Made by a program: the position numbers and the translations under genes. The notes beneath the pieces were generated by a model that was not told where the DNA came from, ran no database searches, and saw only the letters and a program-made list of their open reading frames with translations. From positions 186,001-250,000 of the forward strand of contig JBCBSP010000004.1 in NCBI GenBank assembly GCA_039819095.1: a DNA stretch of 64,000 bases, given 5' to 3'. The stretch is from JBCBSP01 sp039819095. GTDB lineage: Bacteria; Pseudomonadota; Alphaproteobacteria; Caulobacterales; Maricaulaceae. Positions 25,888 to 34,523 of the stretch are shown here, one piece after another (within the stretch, counting starts at the first letter, position 1; every line of letters begins with the position of its first letter).

Positions 25888-26187
25888 GAAGTCCTCGCAT
25901 CGCTTTTCAATGATGTCCGCCGGACTGGAGAGCTTGATGTGACGCCGGTGCTTTCCTCCGCCTTCGAGCACCTGCTCCGGATCGTCCAGTTGCGCGCCGT
26001 TAGTGAACTCCAGGGAAACGTGGTCCTTGTACGCGAAAATCCCGCAGAACTGCGATTTGGGCTGCCCAGGAACGCTCTCGACCACGGTTCCCCCGTATTT
26101 CGCTACGAAGGCTGCCTCCGGCTCGACCGTTGCGACAACAGCTTTCAATCGTGCAACGATTTTGGCTTTGTCTGACCCCTCCATCAT
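25849..26187 (-). CDS. DUF1801 family protein
   Basis: A 112-residue soluble protein. The family pattern is recognisable: FVAKYGGTVVESVPGQPKSQ followed by FCGIFAYKDHVSLEFTNGA (about residues 27-65), then GGGKHRRHIKLSS (about 76-88), as in YdhG/DUF1801 proteins, whose function is not established. The start is either of two consecutive ATG codons (26187 or 26184). It lies four bases after the stop of the VOC gene on the same strand, so they form an operon. It belongs to the lower-GC patch. Confidence 0.85.
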   Translation of the reverse strand: MMEGSDKAKIVARLKAVVATVEPEAAFVAKYGGTVVESVPGQPKSQFCGIFAYKDHVSLEFTNGAQLDDPEQVLEGGGKHRRHIKLSSPADIIEKRCEDFLRQALAFQADFL

Positions 26188-26191
26188 GGCC

Positions 26192-26581
26192 TCAACCCGG
26201 CAACTGTACTGCTGTGCAGATTTCAATCAGATACCCATTCGGGTCCGCCACATAAGACGTTGTCTGCCCCCATGGCTCATCGCGCGCGTCCTGAATGAGG
26301 GTGGCCCCCTCGTCGAGCGCCCTTTGCAGGGCGCCAGCCACATCGTCCGTCTCGAATGCGATCTCGAACGTTGGGGCGTCGGGTCTCGGCAGTGCCGGGT
26401 TCTTGCCCAACTGGCGCATGAGCGCTCTTGAGGAGAAAGCCAGTTTGGTTTCCCCTGTTACGAGCTCGCCGTAGTCGCCGCTTTCGTGAAGAAAGCCGCG
26501 TTCGAACCCGAAAGCCTTTTCGAAGAAGTCCAGCGACGACGAGACGTCATCCACATAGAGAATCGTGTAGCGAAAGATCAT
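26192..26581 (-). CDS. VOC superfamily (glyoxalase/bleomycin-resistance fold) protein
   Basis: A 129-residue protein with the paired beta-alpha-beta-beta-beta modules of the vicinal-oxygen-chelate fold: FRYTILYVDDVSSSLDFFEK (residues 3-22) and the second module around FEIAFETDDVAGALQRALDE. It ends with the characteristic ADPNGYLIEICT. It could be a dioxygenase-like, isomerase or drug-binding member; metal ligands cannot be settled by eye. The start at 26581 is chosen because the fold begins right after it; the frame is open further upstream into sequence that does not look like protein. Confidence 0.9.
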   Translation of the reverse strand: MIFRYTILYVDDVSSSLDFFEKAFGFERGFLHESGDYGELVTGETKLAFSSRALMRQLGKNPALPRPDAPTFEIAFETDDVAGALQRALDEGATLIQDARDEPWGQTTSYVADPNGYLIEICTAVQLPG

Positions 26582-26981
26582 GTTAGGCGCCTTCTGTAAT
26601 GAAGCCACAACGATGGGCCACGATGGCATGGCGGTCTTGAAGAAAGCCGACATTCATCTGCTGCGCATCATTGCTCACTCTGGGCTCCAACCCGCCGTTA
26701 GCTGGGCAGCCAATGAACGGCAGCCTTTGGCAAGTTTCGTCAAGGTCCGAGCGTCCTGTTTGGGGGCGTCTGTGGTCACTGGTGACGGCCATAGAAACCG
26801 CGATGGGCCGGTCGTGGTCCTTGGGAAGCTGCGCAAGCCATTGCGCGGAGAAAACCCAGCGCAGCTGGATGCGCTTCGCGGGCTTGGCGGCGAGGATGAT
26901 CCCGCCGCCTGAGCCCCCGCCCTCTTGCCACATCGCTGAAACCTGTTAGAGCGGGCCCGCAAGAGATGAGGAGGCTCCCCC
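26582..26981. other. Gene-poor intergenic stretch before guaB
   Basis: About 400 bases without a credible gene. Short frames are open on both strands, but their translations are rich in Arg, Ser, Pro and Trp and match no family I know. Base composition is lower in GC at the left (33 G+C in 26581-26640) and returns to the chromosome norm before guaB. It may be decayed acquired sequence. Confidence 0.4.
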
Positions 26982-28457
26982 ATGGAGATTCGCGAGGGGT
27001 TGACCTTTGACGACGTGCTCTTGCAGCCCGGACCGTCTGAGGTTCTTCCCGCCGACGCTGATGTACGCACCCGGGTCACCGGCTCGGTGCAGTTGAACAT
27101 CCCGATCCTGTCCGCCGCCATGGACACGGTGACCGAAGCGAATCTGGCCATCGCCATGGCGCAGGCCGGCGGGATGGGCGTGATCCACCGCAACCTCTCC
27201 AATGAGGAGCAGGCCGAAGAGGTCCGCCGGGTCAAGCGCTATGAGAGCGGCATGGTGGTCAATCCGGTCACCATCGCCCCGGATGCGAGCCTGGCTGATC
27301 TGAAAGCCCTGATGGACCATCACAAGATTTCCGGCATTCCGGTGGTGGACGGCTCAGGCGGGACGGTGAACGGTCGGCTGGTTGGCATCATCACCAACCG
27401 GGATGTGCGCTTCGCCGATGATCTTAATCAGTCGGTGGCGAGCCTGATGACCCGCGATGAGCTGGTCACTGTCAGCCCCGGCGTCAGCCAGGACGAGGCG
27501 CGCCGGCTTCTGCACAAGCACCGCATCGAGCGCCTGCTTGTGGTGGATGAGGACCATCGCTGCGTCGGTCTGATGACCGTCAAGGACATGGAAAAGGCCC
27601 AGGCCCACCCCAACGCCGCCAAGGACGAGCAGGGGCGGCTGCGCGTCGCGGCGGCCACCACGGTCGGCGATGCGGGGTTCGAACGGGCCGAAGCGCTGAT
27701 GGATGCCGGCGTGGACGTGGTGGTGATCGACACCGCCCACGGCATGTCGCGCTCCGTGATCGATCAGGTGCTGCGCATCAAGAAGGCGTCCAACCGCACC
27801 CAGGTCGTAGCCGGCAATGTGGCGAGCTATGACGGGGCGAAAGCGCTTTACGATGTCGGCGCGGACTGCGTGAAGGTCGGCATCGGGCCGGGTTCGATAT
27901 GCACCACGCGCATAGTGGCGGGCGTCGGAGTACCCCAGCTGACCGCCATCATGGACGCCAAGCGCGCCAGCGAAGGCTATGACGGCGCGGTGATCGCCGA
28001 TGGCGGCATCAAGTATTCCGGCGATATCGCCAAGGCGATGGCCGCCGGCGCGGACTGCGTGATGATGGGCTCCATGCTGGCCGGCACCGAGGAAAGCCCC
28101 GGCGAGGTCTTCCTGTATCAGGGTCGGTCCTACAAATCCTATCGCGGCATGGGCTCGGTCGGCGCGATGGCGCGCGGCTCGGCGGATCGCTACTTCCAGA
28201 AGGAGGTGCGCGATTCCATGAAGCTGGTGCCGGAAGGCATTGAGGGTCAGGTGCCCTATAAGGGACCGGTCGGCCCGATCCTGCACCAGATGGTCGGCGG
28301 GCTGCGCGCGGCCATGGGCTATACCGGCGCGCGCGACGTGGCTGATTTCCAGGACAAGGCGGTCTTCGTGCGCATCACCAATGCGGGGCTGAAGGAAAGC
28401 CATGTCCATGATGTCGCGATCACCCGCGAGGCGCCGAACTATCCCACGCCGCGGTAA
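26982..28457 (+). CDS. guaB: IMP dehydrogenase
   Basis: NAD-dependent enzyme that oxidises IMP to XMP, the committed step of GMP synthesis; 491 residues, the full bacterial length. It begins EGLTFDDVLLQPGPSEVLP. Two CBS regulatory domains lie at about residues 95-205, and the catalytic loop GIGPGSICTTRIVAGVG (about 302-318) carries the active-site Cys. The flap and monovalent-cation regions (GYKGPVGPILHQMVGG-like segment near 420-436, preceded by SYRGMGSVGAM) are intact. GGAGG stands about 10 bases before the ATG. guaA, the next enzyme, lies 4.5 kb downstream on the same strand. Confidence 0.97.
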   Translation: MEIREGLTFDDVLLQPGPSEVLPADADVRTRVTGSVQLNIPILSAAMDTVTEANLAIAMAQAGGMGVIHRNLSNEEQAEEVRRVKRYESGMVVNPVTIAPDASLADLKALMDHHKISGIPVVDGSGGTVNGRLVGIITNRDVRFADDLNQSVASLMTRDELVTVSPGVSQDEARRLLHKHRIERLLVVDEDHRCVGLMTVKDMEKAQAHPNAAKDEQGRLRVAAATTVGDAGFERAEALMDAGVDVVVIDTAHGMSRSVIDQVLRIKKASNRTQVVAGNVASYDGAKALYDVGADCVKVGIGPGSICTTRIVAGVGVPQLTAIMDAKRASEGYDGAVIADGGIKYSGDIAKAMAAGADCVMMGSMLAGTEESPGEVFLYQGRSYKSYRGMGSVGAMARGSADRYFQKEVRDSMKLVPEGIEGQVPYKGPVGPILHQMVGGLRAAMGYTGARDVADFQDKAVFVRITNAGLKESHVHDVAITREAPNYPTPR

Positions 28458-28479
28458 GGGTGAACAGGCGGGCGTCCGC

Positions 28480-29235
28480 TTAGCGGTCGCTCGCATAGAC
28501 CCCTTGCGCACGCTCGGTCAGCGCCGCCATAACGGCGCGGTATGGACCCGGTCCTGAACTGATGCGAGCCACGCCCGCCTCGGCCAGCATCGCGCGATCG
28601 GCGACCGGATCATACGCCATGGCGTTCACCGGCGCGGGGCAGGCGGCGCAGACCCGAGCGAGCATACCACGGTCTGACAATCCAGGCACGAATACCCCGT
28701 CTGCGCCGGCGTCGACGAACGCGCGGGCGCGGGCGATCGCCTGGTCCAGCAGATCCTCATGGCGGTCTTTGTCGTTGGCCAGGAATACGTCCAGCCGGGC
28801 GTTGATGAAGATTGGCGCGGCGGCGCGTGCGGCTCGGACCCGCGCGACGGCCTGATCCAGCGCCAAAGGCTGATCCGCGCCGGGCAGGCGGTCCTCCAGA
28901 TTAACCCCGGCGATGCCGGTTTGCGACGCCCTCTGCACGTTCTCGGCGACGCCGTCATGATCTGAGGCGTAACCGGATTCAAAGTCGAGACTGACCGCCA
29001 GCTCAACGGCCTCAACGATCCGGCGGGCGTTGATGAGGGCTTCGTCCAGCGGCAGGCTTTGATCATCCTTGAACCCGCGCGAAGCGGCGCAGGCCCAACT
29101 CGCCGTGGCGAGCGCGGGCGCGCCGGCTTCAGCGACGGCGTTCGCGCTGCCAACATCCCAAACATTGACCAGCACGAGCGGGTCTCCCGGTCGATGCAGG
29201 GCTCTGAACCGTGTGATCTTGTCGGCTTGGGTCAT
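28480..29235 (-). CDS. Isocitrate lyase / PEP mutase superfamily protein
   Basis: A TIM-barrel enzyme of 251 residues. It starts with the family pattern FRALHRPGDPLVLVNVWDVGSA (about residues 8-29), followed by LATASWACAASRG. The metal-binding Asp/Glu region reads SLDFESGYASD (about 85-95) and GVNLEDRL (about 114-121). Members include 2-methylisocitrate lyase, oxaloacetate decarboxylase and phosphonate enzymes; the lyase loop K-C-G-H-type sequence is absent, so a classical isocitrate or methylisocitrate lyase is unlikely. The start shares one base with the ada stop (TGATG), so it is translated as the second gene of an ada operon, an association seen in other proteobacteria. The substrate is unknown. 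Confidence 0.85.
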   Translation of the reverse strand: MTQADKITRFRALHRPGDPLVLVNVWDVGSANAVAEAGAPALATASWACAASRGFKDDQSLPLDEALINARRIVEAVELAVSLDFESGYASDHDGVAENVQRASQTGIAGVNLEDRLPGADQPLALDQAVARVRAARAAAPIFINARLDVFLANDKDRHEDLLDQAIARARAFVDAGADGVFVPGLSDRGMLARVCAACPAPVNAMAYDPVADRAMLAEAGVARISSGPGPYRAVMAALTERAQGVYASDR

Positions 29236-30287
29236 CAGCTCATCTCCGCAGTCTGGCGCTCGAGAGCGATGAGCGCGCGTTTTCGATGCAGGCCGCCGCC
29301 ATAACCGGTCAGCGAACCGTCCGCTCCGATCACCCGGTGACATGGGACCACAAGGGCGATCTGGTTTTGACCATTGGCGCGCGCCACGGCGCGTACGGCG
29401 CTTGGCCGTCCGATCTGGGCGGCGATTTCACCGTAGCTGCGCGTTTCGCCAGCAGGAATGGTGCGAAGCGCCGCCCAGACCTGACGCGCGAACGGGCCGC
29501 CATGCAGGCTCAGCGGGGTTTGAAACACCACCGGCTCACCCGCGAAGTAGCGCTGCAGTTCGGCTTCAATTTGGTCATGGGACGCGAACCGCCCAAATCC
29601 CAGCCTGCCCGGCGTGTCCTGAGCAAGCCTTTTCAATTCGCCGGCCAGCGCCTTGCGATCCATGAATTCAAGCAGATGGAGGCTGTGCGGGTCCGCAACC
29701 GCCGCCATGAGCCCGAGCGGCGTTTCGATCGGCGCGACCTTCAGGGGCGCATCGTCCCGAAACGCTGCCGGCGCCAGGCCCAACAGCCGGACCATGGCGG
29801 CGCGAAACCCGCTTCCGGATTCAAAGCTTGAGGTCAGCTGGGCTTCGATCACCGGCTCACCTTGGCTGAGCGCCGTAAAGCCTTCTTGCACACGGCGTAG
29901 ACGCGCCAGCTCCAGAAACGTGATCCCAAGCTGGCGCTTGAATGCGCGGCGCACGGTGGACGGATCATGTCCGAGCTGGACCAGATCCGCTTCGCGCCAG
30001 CGTCGAGCCGGATCGGCGCTGAGCGCCGCGACCAGCTCGGCAACCACCGGCTCCATGCCGTGCTGGAGCGGTTTGCAGCGCTTGCACGGGCGGAAGCCGG
30101 CTTCTAAGCAGGCCGCAACACTGTCGTGAAATCGGCAATTTTCCCGCTTCGGTTTGCGCGCCGGGCAGCTTAATCGACAGAACACACCGGTCGTGGTCAC
30201 GCCGACAAAGGCCCGACCATCCCAATCGGCGTCACGGTCCAGCAGCGCGGCGTACAGCACGTCATCAGATGGAAGATCAAACAGCAT
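29235..30287 (-). CDS. ada: Ada: DNA alkyl-transferase and alkylation-response regulator
   Basis: A 350-residue protein with three parts. First is an N-terminal zinc domain whose four Cys sit in FCRLSCPARKP and PCKRCKPL (about residues 36-72); one Cys accepts methyl from phosphotriesters. Next is an AraC-type helix-turn-helix (about 85-165; DLVQLGHDPSTVRRAFKRQ). Last is a C-terminal O6-methylguanine transferase domain with the active site LVVPCHRVIGADGSLTGYGG (about 312-331). All parts are complete, so it should both repair alkylated DNA and activate its own operon. The downstream PEP-mutase-family gene is co-translated. Confidence 0.94.
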   Translation of the reverse strand: MLFDLPSDDVLYAALLDRDADWDGRAFVGVTTTGVFCRLSCPARKPKRENCRFHDSVAACLEAGFRPCKRCKPLQHGMEPVVAELVAALSADPARRWREADLVQLGHDPSTVRRAFKRQLGITFLELARLRRVQEGFTALSQGEPVIEAQLTSSFESGSGFRAAMVRLLGLAPAAFRDDAPLKVAPIETPLGLMAAVADPHSLHLLEFMDRKALAGELKRLAQDTPGRLGFGRFASHDQIEAELQRYFAGEPVVFQTPLSLHGGPFARQVWAALRTIPAGETRSYGEIAAQIGRPSAVRAVARANGQNQIALVVPCHRVIGADGSLTGYGGGLHRKRALIALERQTAEMS

Positions 30288-30359
30288 GGCTCATGTCTAA
30301 CAGAACCGAACACGGCGCAGCGCCGAAAATCGGGCGCTTATTGTCCAAGGTGTGGCGCC

Positions 30360-31667
30360 ATGCGTGACGCCGGACGCATCGCCGCCGCGATCGAGGTGCT
30401 TGAAGCGGTGGTGAACCGCCACGCGCCGGTAAAGACCGCGCTGCGCGAGTGGGCCAAGGCCCATCGTTTCGCCGGCTCTGGGGATCGAGCCTGGATTTCC
30501 GGCCTGGTGCTGGATGGGCTGCGTCGCCGGGCTGGCGCGGGCTTCCTCTTCGGTGAAGACACGCCGCGCGCGATGGCGCTGGGCGGGTTGAAGCTCGCCT
30601 GGGGTTGGGATGCGGCGGCGGTCGATGCGGCGTTCGAGGGCGATGAACACGCGCCGACGGCTTTGAGCGAGGCTGAACGCGCCGGCTTTGAGCGCACGCT
30701 GGACGATGCGCCGCTGCATGTGCGCGCCGATATTCCCGACTGGCTGGAAGACAGCTTTCAGCGCGCTTTCGGCGACGCGGCGGCTGAGGAAGGCGCGGGG
30801 ATGGCCGCGCGCGCGCCGGTGGATCTGCGCGTCAACCGGATCAAGACCGATCCAGACAAGGCGCTCGCCGCCGTGACCGCCAAGCTGAAGGCCGAACCGA
30901 ACGCCTTGCTGACCGGCGCTATACGCCTGCCTGACACCGATCCGCGCGCCAAGGCGCCGCCGGCTGACGCCATCCCGGCCTATGGCAAGGGCTGGGTGGA
31001 GGTGCAGGATCTCGGCTCCCAGCTCGCCGCGCTCGCAGCCGCCCCCGCCTCGGGCCTGCAGGTGCTGGACTATTGCGCCGGGGCGGGTGGCAAGACGCTG
31101 GCGCTGGCGAGCCTGATGGAGAATTCAGGCCAGATCTACGCCTGGGATTATGACTGGCGCCGGCTGCGCGCCATCTGGCCGCGTCTGAAACGGGCCGGCG
31201 CGCGCAATGTCCAGGTCCGCGACGGCAAGCGGGACGAGGCGCTGGGCGATCTTAAGACCAAGTGCGACGTCGTCTTCTGCGATGCGCCGTGCTCAGGCTC
31301 CGGCACCTGGCGACGCCGCCCGGACTCCAAATGGCGGCTACGCGCCGAAGCGCTGAAACGGCGCATGGCCGAACAGGACGACGTGCTCGCCAAAGCCTCC
31401 GCCTATGTCAAACCGGGCGGCAGGCTCATCTATGTGACGTGCTCGGTCCTGCCGGAAGAAAACGAGGATCGCGTAGCGGCGTTTCTCGAAGGCGGAGCGC
31501 CGTTTGAGCCGCGCCCGGTGCTGGATGCGATCAAGGCCTCCGACCATCTCACCGACGCCGGCGAAGCGGCGCTGAAGACGTGCGAGGGCCGGTTCGGAGC
31601 TGTGCAGCTGACCCCGCATCGCGCCGGCACGGACGGGTTTTACGTCTGTGTGTTGGAGAAGGTCTAG
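30360..31667 (+). CDS. rsmB: rRNA m5C methyltransferase, RsmB/NOL1 family
   Basis: A SAM-dependent RNA cytosine-5 methyltransferase of 435 residues. A helical N-terminal RNA-binding region (about 1-140) resembles the NusB-like domain in reduced form. The catalytic domain has VLDYCAGAGGKTLALASLM (SAM loop, about residues 236-254), VFCDAPCSGSGTWRRRPDSK (motif IV with the first catalytic Cys, about 303-322) and YVTCSVLPEENEDRV (motif VI with the second Cys, about 358-372). Both Cys are present. Position between guaB and guaA matches the order I recall in related bacteria. The substrate, 16S C967 or another base, is inferred only. Confidence 0.88.
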   Translation: MRDAGRIAAAIEVLEAVVNRHAPVKTALREWAKAHRFAGSGDRAWISGLVLDGLRRRAGAGFLFGEDTPRAMALGGLKLAWGWDAAAVDAAFEGDEHAPTALSEAERAGFERTLDDAPLHVRADIPDWLEDSFQRAFGDAAAEEGAGMAARAPVDLRVNRIKTDPDKALAAVTAKLKAEPNALLTGAIRLPDTDPRAKAPPADAIPAYGKGWVEVQDLGSQLAALAAAPASGLQVLDYCAGAGGKTLALASLMENSGQIYAWDYDWRRLRAIWPRLKRAGARNVQVRDGKRDEALGDLKTKCDVVFCDAPCSGSGTWRRRPDSKWRLRAEALKRRMAEQDDVLAKASAYVKPGGRLIYVTCSVLPEENEDRVAAFLEGGAPFEPRPVLDAIKASDHLTDAGEAALKTCEGRFGAVQLTPHRAGTDGFYVCVLEKV

Positions 31668-32776
31668 GGCGGTGCGGCGTCAGGCGACCAGGCGTCCAGC
31701 ATGACCGGAAGGCAGGACAGAAAGTCCGCATTCGGCGTTCTGCTCCGGCAATCGTCGTCGGCGCGTTCAAGCACCGGCAGGTAGATGAAACCGTCTTCGA
31801 AGGCGTAGGCGAGCCGCAACCTGTCTGCGCGAGCGGTTTCGCCCAGCGCCTCGGCGATCTGGATCTCGCCCAGCCGCACGAAGTGCTCCGCCACCACCGA
31901 CGTCCATGATGAGTAACCCACGCGCGCCGCCATCGGGCGCATCGGAGCGTGGAGGGGTTCCATCGCCGCAAGCGTCTCCGGCGCCAGCGCGTCGACTTGA
32001 GGATTGACGAAGCTGTGCCCGAACTCGTGCCGGGATAGTTCGGTGACCATTTGCTGGTCGTCATAGCCGCATCCGTACTCCGCAGCGGTCTCAGCGCTTA
32101 TGAACGGGGTGGCGACGTTGTAGGCGTGCAAGCCGCCGGGTCTGGGCGCGCTCGGGCCGAAGCCCATGCCGGGAAACATGATCGGTGCGACGACGATGGA
32201 ATAGCCCGACCGCGTTTCGCCGTAATAGGTTTCCATGGCGTCCACGAAACCTGGCGCGGGTAGATGCGTGGTGACTTCGGCGCGCGCGCAAGCGAACGAC
32301 GCGGCGTGCTGGTGAAGAAAGTCGGCGACGCCTGCCTCGCGGTGGAACGCCGCCAGCGCCTGCAGGAAGGCGACGATTCGATTTCGGCCCAAAGCCTCAT
32401 CGCCCTGGCCGGCGGCTCTCGCGAGCACTGCGGGAATGTCGTCTGCCTCGGCCGGGCGCTCCAACGCGTCAGGCGCAATCAGGGTCGCCATGATGAGGCG
32501 GTCGAACCAAAACCCGTCGCTGATCAGTTCATCGGCGAGGGCGACGGCGGGATGCGCGGCGTCGTCGGCGAATCGGGTCCTGGCTTGCGCGGCCAGAGGC
32601 CGGTGAACCGCGTCGTCCCAGCGCGCCGGGCCGTTCTCCGCCAATTCCAGCACGATGGAAAGCGTGTCGACGGCCGGTTCGGAGACGACCTCGATCCGGC
32701 TTTGCGCCGCAGTCGGAGGCGCGTTGAGCATCGCGGCGGCGAGCAGCGCGGTCGAGGCGAGCTGGCTTGACGGCAT
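31664..32776 (-). CDS. Exported putative zinc metalloprotease (DUF4932-like)
   Basis: A 370-residue exported protein. A signal peptide (LASTALLAAAMLNAPPTAAQ) is followed by a helical region. In the C-terminal half, LSRHEFGHSFVNPQVD (about residues 248-263) contains an HEFGH zinc-protease motif, with a possible third ligand Glu in WTSVVAEHFVRLGE about 45 residues later. The overall layout recalls DUF4932 proteins. Protease activity is inference from the motif. I take the ATG at 32776, where the signal peptide begins. It converges on rsmB with a four-base overlap. The periplasm is the likely location. Confidence 0.78.
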   Translation of the reverse strand: MPSSQLASTALLAAAMLNAPPTAAQSRIEVVSEPAVDTLSIVLELAENGPARWDDAVHRPLAAQARTRFADDAAHPAVALADELISDGFWFDRLIMATLIAPDALERPAEADDIPAVLARAAGQGDEALGRNRIVAFLQALAAFHREAGVADFLHQHAASFACARAEVTTHLPAPGFVDAMETYYGETRSGYSIVVAPIMFPGMGFGPSAPRPGGLHAYNVATPFISAETAAEYGCGYDDQQMVTELSRHEFGHSFVNPQVDALAPETLAAMEPLHAPMRPMAARVGYSSWTSVVAEHFVRLGEIQIAEALGETARADRLRLAYAFEDGFIYLPVLERADDDCRSRTPNADFLSCLPVMLDAWSPDAAPP

Positions 32777-32924
32777 GCGGTTAACCTCCAGCGGACCAGG
32801 TTGGTGCGAACTATTGAACAGAGGCGCTGGACGACAGGTCAAGCCCGCGCTCCAAAGCGGTCGGCCTGCGATGTCGGCTTCATGCCCTCTGGCGAGGCGG
32901 CCTGAACCGCGCTAAAGCGCGGTC

Positions 32925-34493
32925 ATGACAGACCTCAGCATCCATCATGAGAAAGTGCTGGTGATCGACTTTGGCAGTCAGGTCACCCAGCTCATCGCCC
33001 GCCGGCTTCGCGAGAGCGGTGTGTATTGCGAGATTCACCCGTTCAACCGCGTCGATGACGCCTTTCTTGACCGCTACGATCCGAAGGCGGTGATCCTGTC
33101 CGGCGGTCCGGCGAGCGTGCATGGCGAGGGCACGCCGCGCGCGCCGCAGCGTGTGTTCGAGATGGGCGTTCCGGTTCTGGGCATCTGCTATGGCGAACAG
33201 ACGATGTGCGCCCAGCTCGGCGGCTCGGTGGAGCCGGCTCATGAACGCGAGTTCGGTCGCGCCGATATCGAGATCACCGCTGAAAGCCCGCTGTTTGAAG
33301 GTATTGGCGGGGTCGGTCATCCCGAGCGCGTCTGGATGAGCCATGGCGACCGGGTCGACGCCATCCCGACCGGGTTTCACCCAATCGCGGCGAGCAGGAA
33401 CGCGCCGTTCGCGGCCATCGCGGACGAGGCGCGGCGCTTCTACGGGGTGCAGTTCCACCCTGAAGTCGTCAACACGCCGCGCGGCGCGCAGATTCTACGC
33501 AATTTCACCCATACGATCGCCGGCCTGTCCGGGGACTGGACCATGGCGGCCTTCAAGGATGAGGCGATCGCGAAAATCCGCGAGCAGGTCGGCTCAGGTC
33601 GCGTCATCTGCGGGCTGTCGGGCGGGGTGGACTCCTCGGTTGCCGCGGTGTTGATCCATGAGGCGATCGGCGATCAGCTCGTCTGCGTCTTCGTCGATAC
33701 CGGGCTGATGCGCGCCGGCGAGGCTGATCAGGTCGTTTCGCTGTTTCGCGAGCACTACAACATCCCGCTCGTCGCCGCCGATGAGGAGGAGCGCTTCCTG
33801 ACCGCGCTTGACGGGATCAGCGACCCGGAAGCGAAGCGCAAGACCATCGGCAGGCTCTTCATCGATGTCTTCGAGGAGAAGGCCAAAGCCGCCGGCGGCG
33901 CGGATTTCCTGGCCCAGGGCACGCTCTATCCCGATGTGATCGAAAGCGTCAGCTTTGATGGCGGCCCGTCGGTGACGATCAAGTCTCACCATAATGTGGG
34001 CGGCCTTCCAGAACGCATGAATATGGCGCTCGTCGAACCGCTGCGTGAATTGTTCAAGGATGAGGTGCGCGCGCTCGGACGCGAGCTGGGCCTGCCGGAA
34101 AGCTTTATCGGGCGGCACCCCTTTCCGGGGCCGGGCCTGGGCATCCGCATTCCCGGCGCCGTGACCAAGGACAAGGCCGATATCCTGCGTAAGGCGGACG
34201 CCATCTATATCGAGGAAATCCGCAAGTCCGGGCTCTATGACAGCATCTGGCAGGCTTTTGCGGTGCTGCTGCCGGTCCAGACCGTCGGCGTGATGGGCGA
34301 TGCGCGCACCTATGACAATGTGCTGGCCCTGCGCGCCGTGACGTCCACGGACGGCATGACGGCGGACTATTTCCCATTCGACCACGACTTCCTTGGCCGC
34401 ACCGCCACGCGCATTATCAATGAAGTGCGGGGCGTCAACCGGGTGGTCTACGATGTCACCAGCAAACCGCCGGGCACCATTGAGTGGGAGTAG
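32925..34493 (+). CDS. guaA: GMP synthase (glutamine-hydrolysing)
   Basis: Converts XMP to GMP; 522 residues. The N-terminal glutamine amidotransferase domain has the catalytic Cys in LGICYGEQTM (about residues 87-96) and His in GVQFHPEVVNT (about 174-184). The ATP pyrophosphatase domain carries the PP-loop CGLSGGVDSSVAAVL (about 228-242), and the dimerisation domain has HPFPGPGLGIRIPG (about 400-413) and ends KPPGTIEWE, the invariant C-terminus. With guaB it supplies GTP. Everything looks complete and normal. Confidence 0.97.
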   Translation: MTDLSIHHEKVLVIDFGSQVTQLIARRLRESGVYCEIHPFNRVDDAFLDRYDPKAVILSGGPASVHGEGTPRAPQRVFEMGVPVLGICYGEQTMCAQLGGSVEPAHEREFGRADIEITAESPLFEGIGGVGHPERVWMSHGDRVDAIPTGFHPIAASRNAPFAAIADEARRFYGVQFHPEVVNTPRGAQILRNFTHTIAGLSGDWTMAAFKDEAIAKIREQVGSGRVICGLSGGVDSSVAAVLIHEAIGDQLVCVFVDTGLMRAGEADQVVSLFREHYNIPLVAADEEERFLTALDGISDPEAKRKTIGRLFIDVFEEKAKAAGGADFLAQGTLYPDVIESVSFDGGPSVTIKSHHNVGGLPERMNMALVEPLRELFKDEVRALGRELGLPESFIGRHPFPGPGLGIRIPGAVTKDKADILRKADAIYIEEIRKSGLYDSIWQAFAVLLPVQTVGVMGDARTYDNVLALRAVTSTDGMTADYFPFDHDFLGRTATRIINEVRGVNRVVYDVTSKPPGTIEWE

Positions 34494-34523
34494 GGGCGCA
34501 CCCGGCTCACGAAAGGCCTGCGC

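Noticed and set aside
26582..26588. GTTAGGC next to the VOC gene, resembling an integron attC core
   Set aside because: A single heptamer; no partner inverse core at the right spacing, no repeat copies and no integrase, so an integron cassette is not supported.
26583..26933. A 116-codon minus-strand frame before guaB
   Set aside because: No ribosome site or family similarity; Arg/Gly/His-rich and in a region that looks decayed.
27354..28511. A 385-codon minus-strand frame opposite guaB
   Set aside because: His/Ala/Gly-rich shadow of the guaB codons; no recognisable domain.
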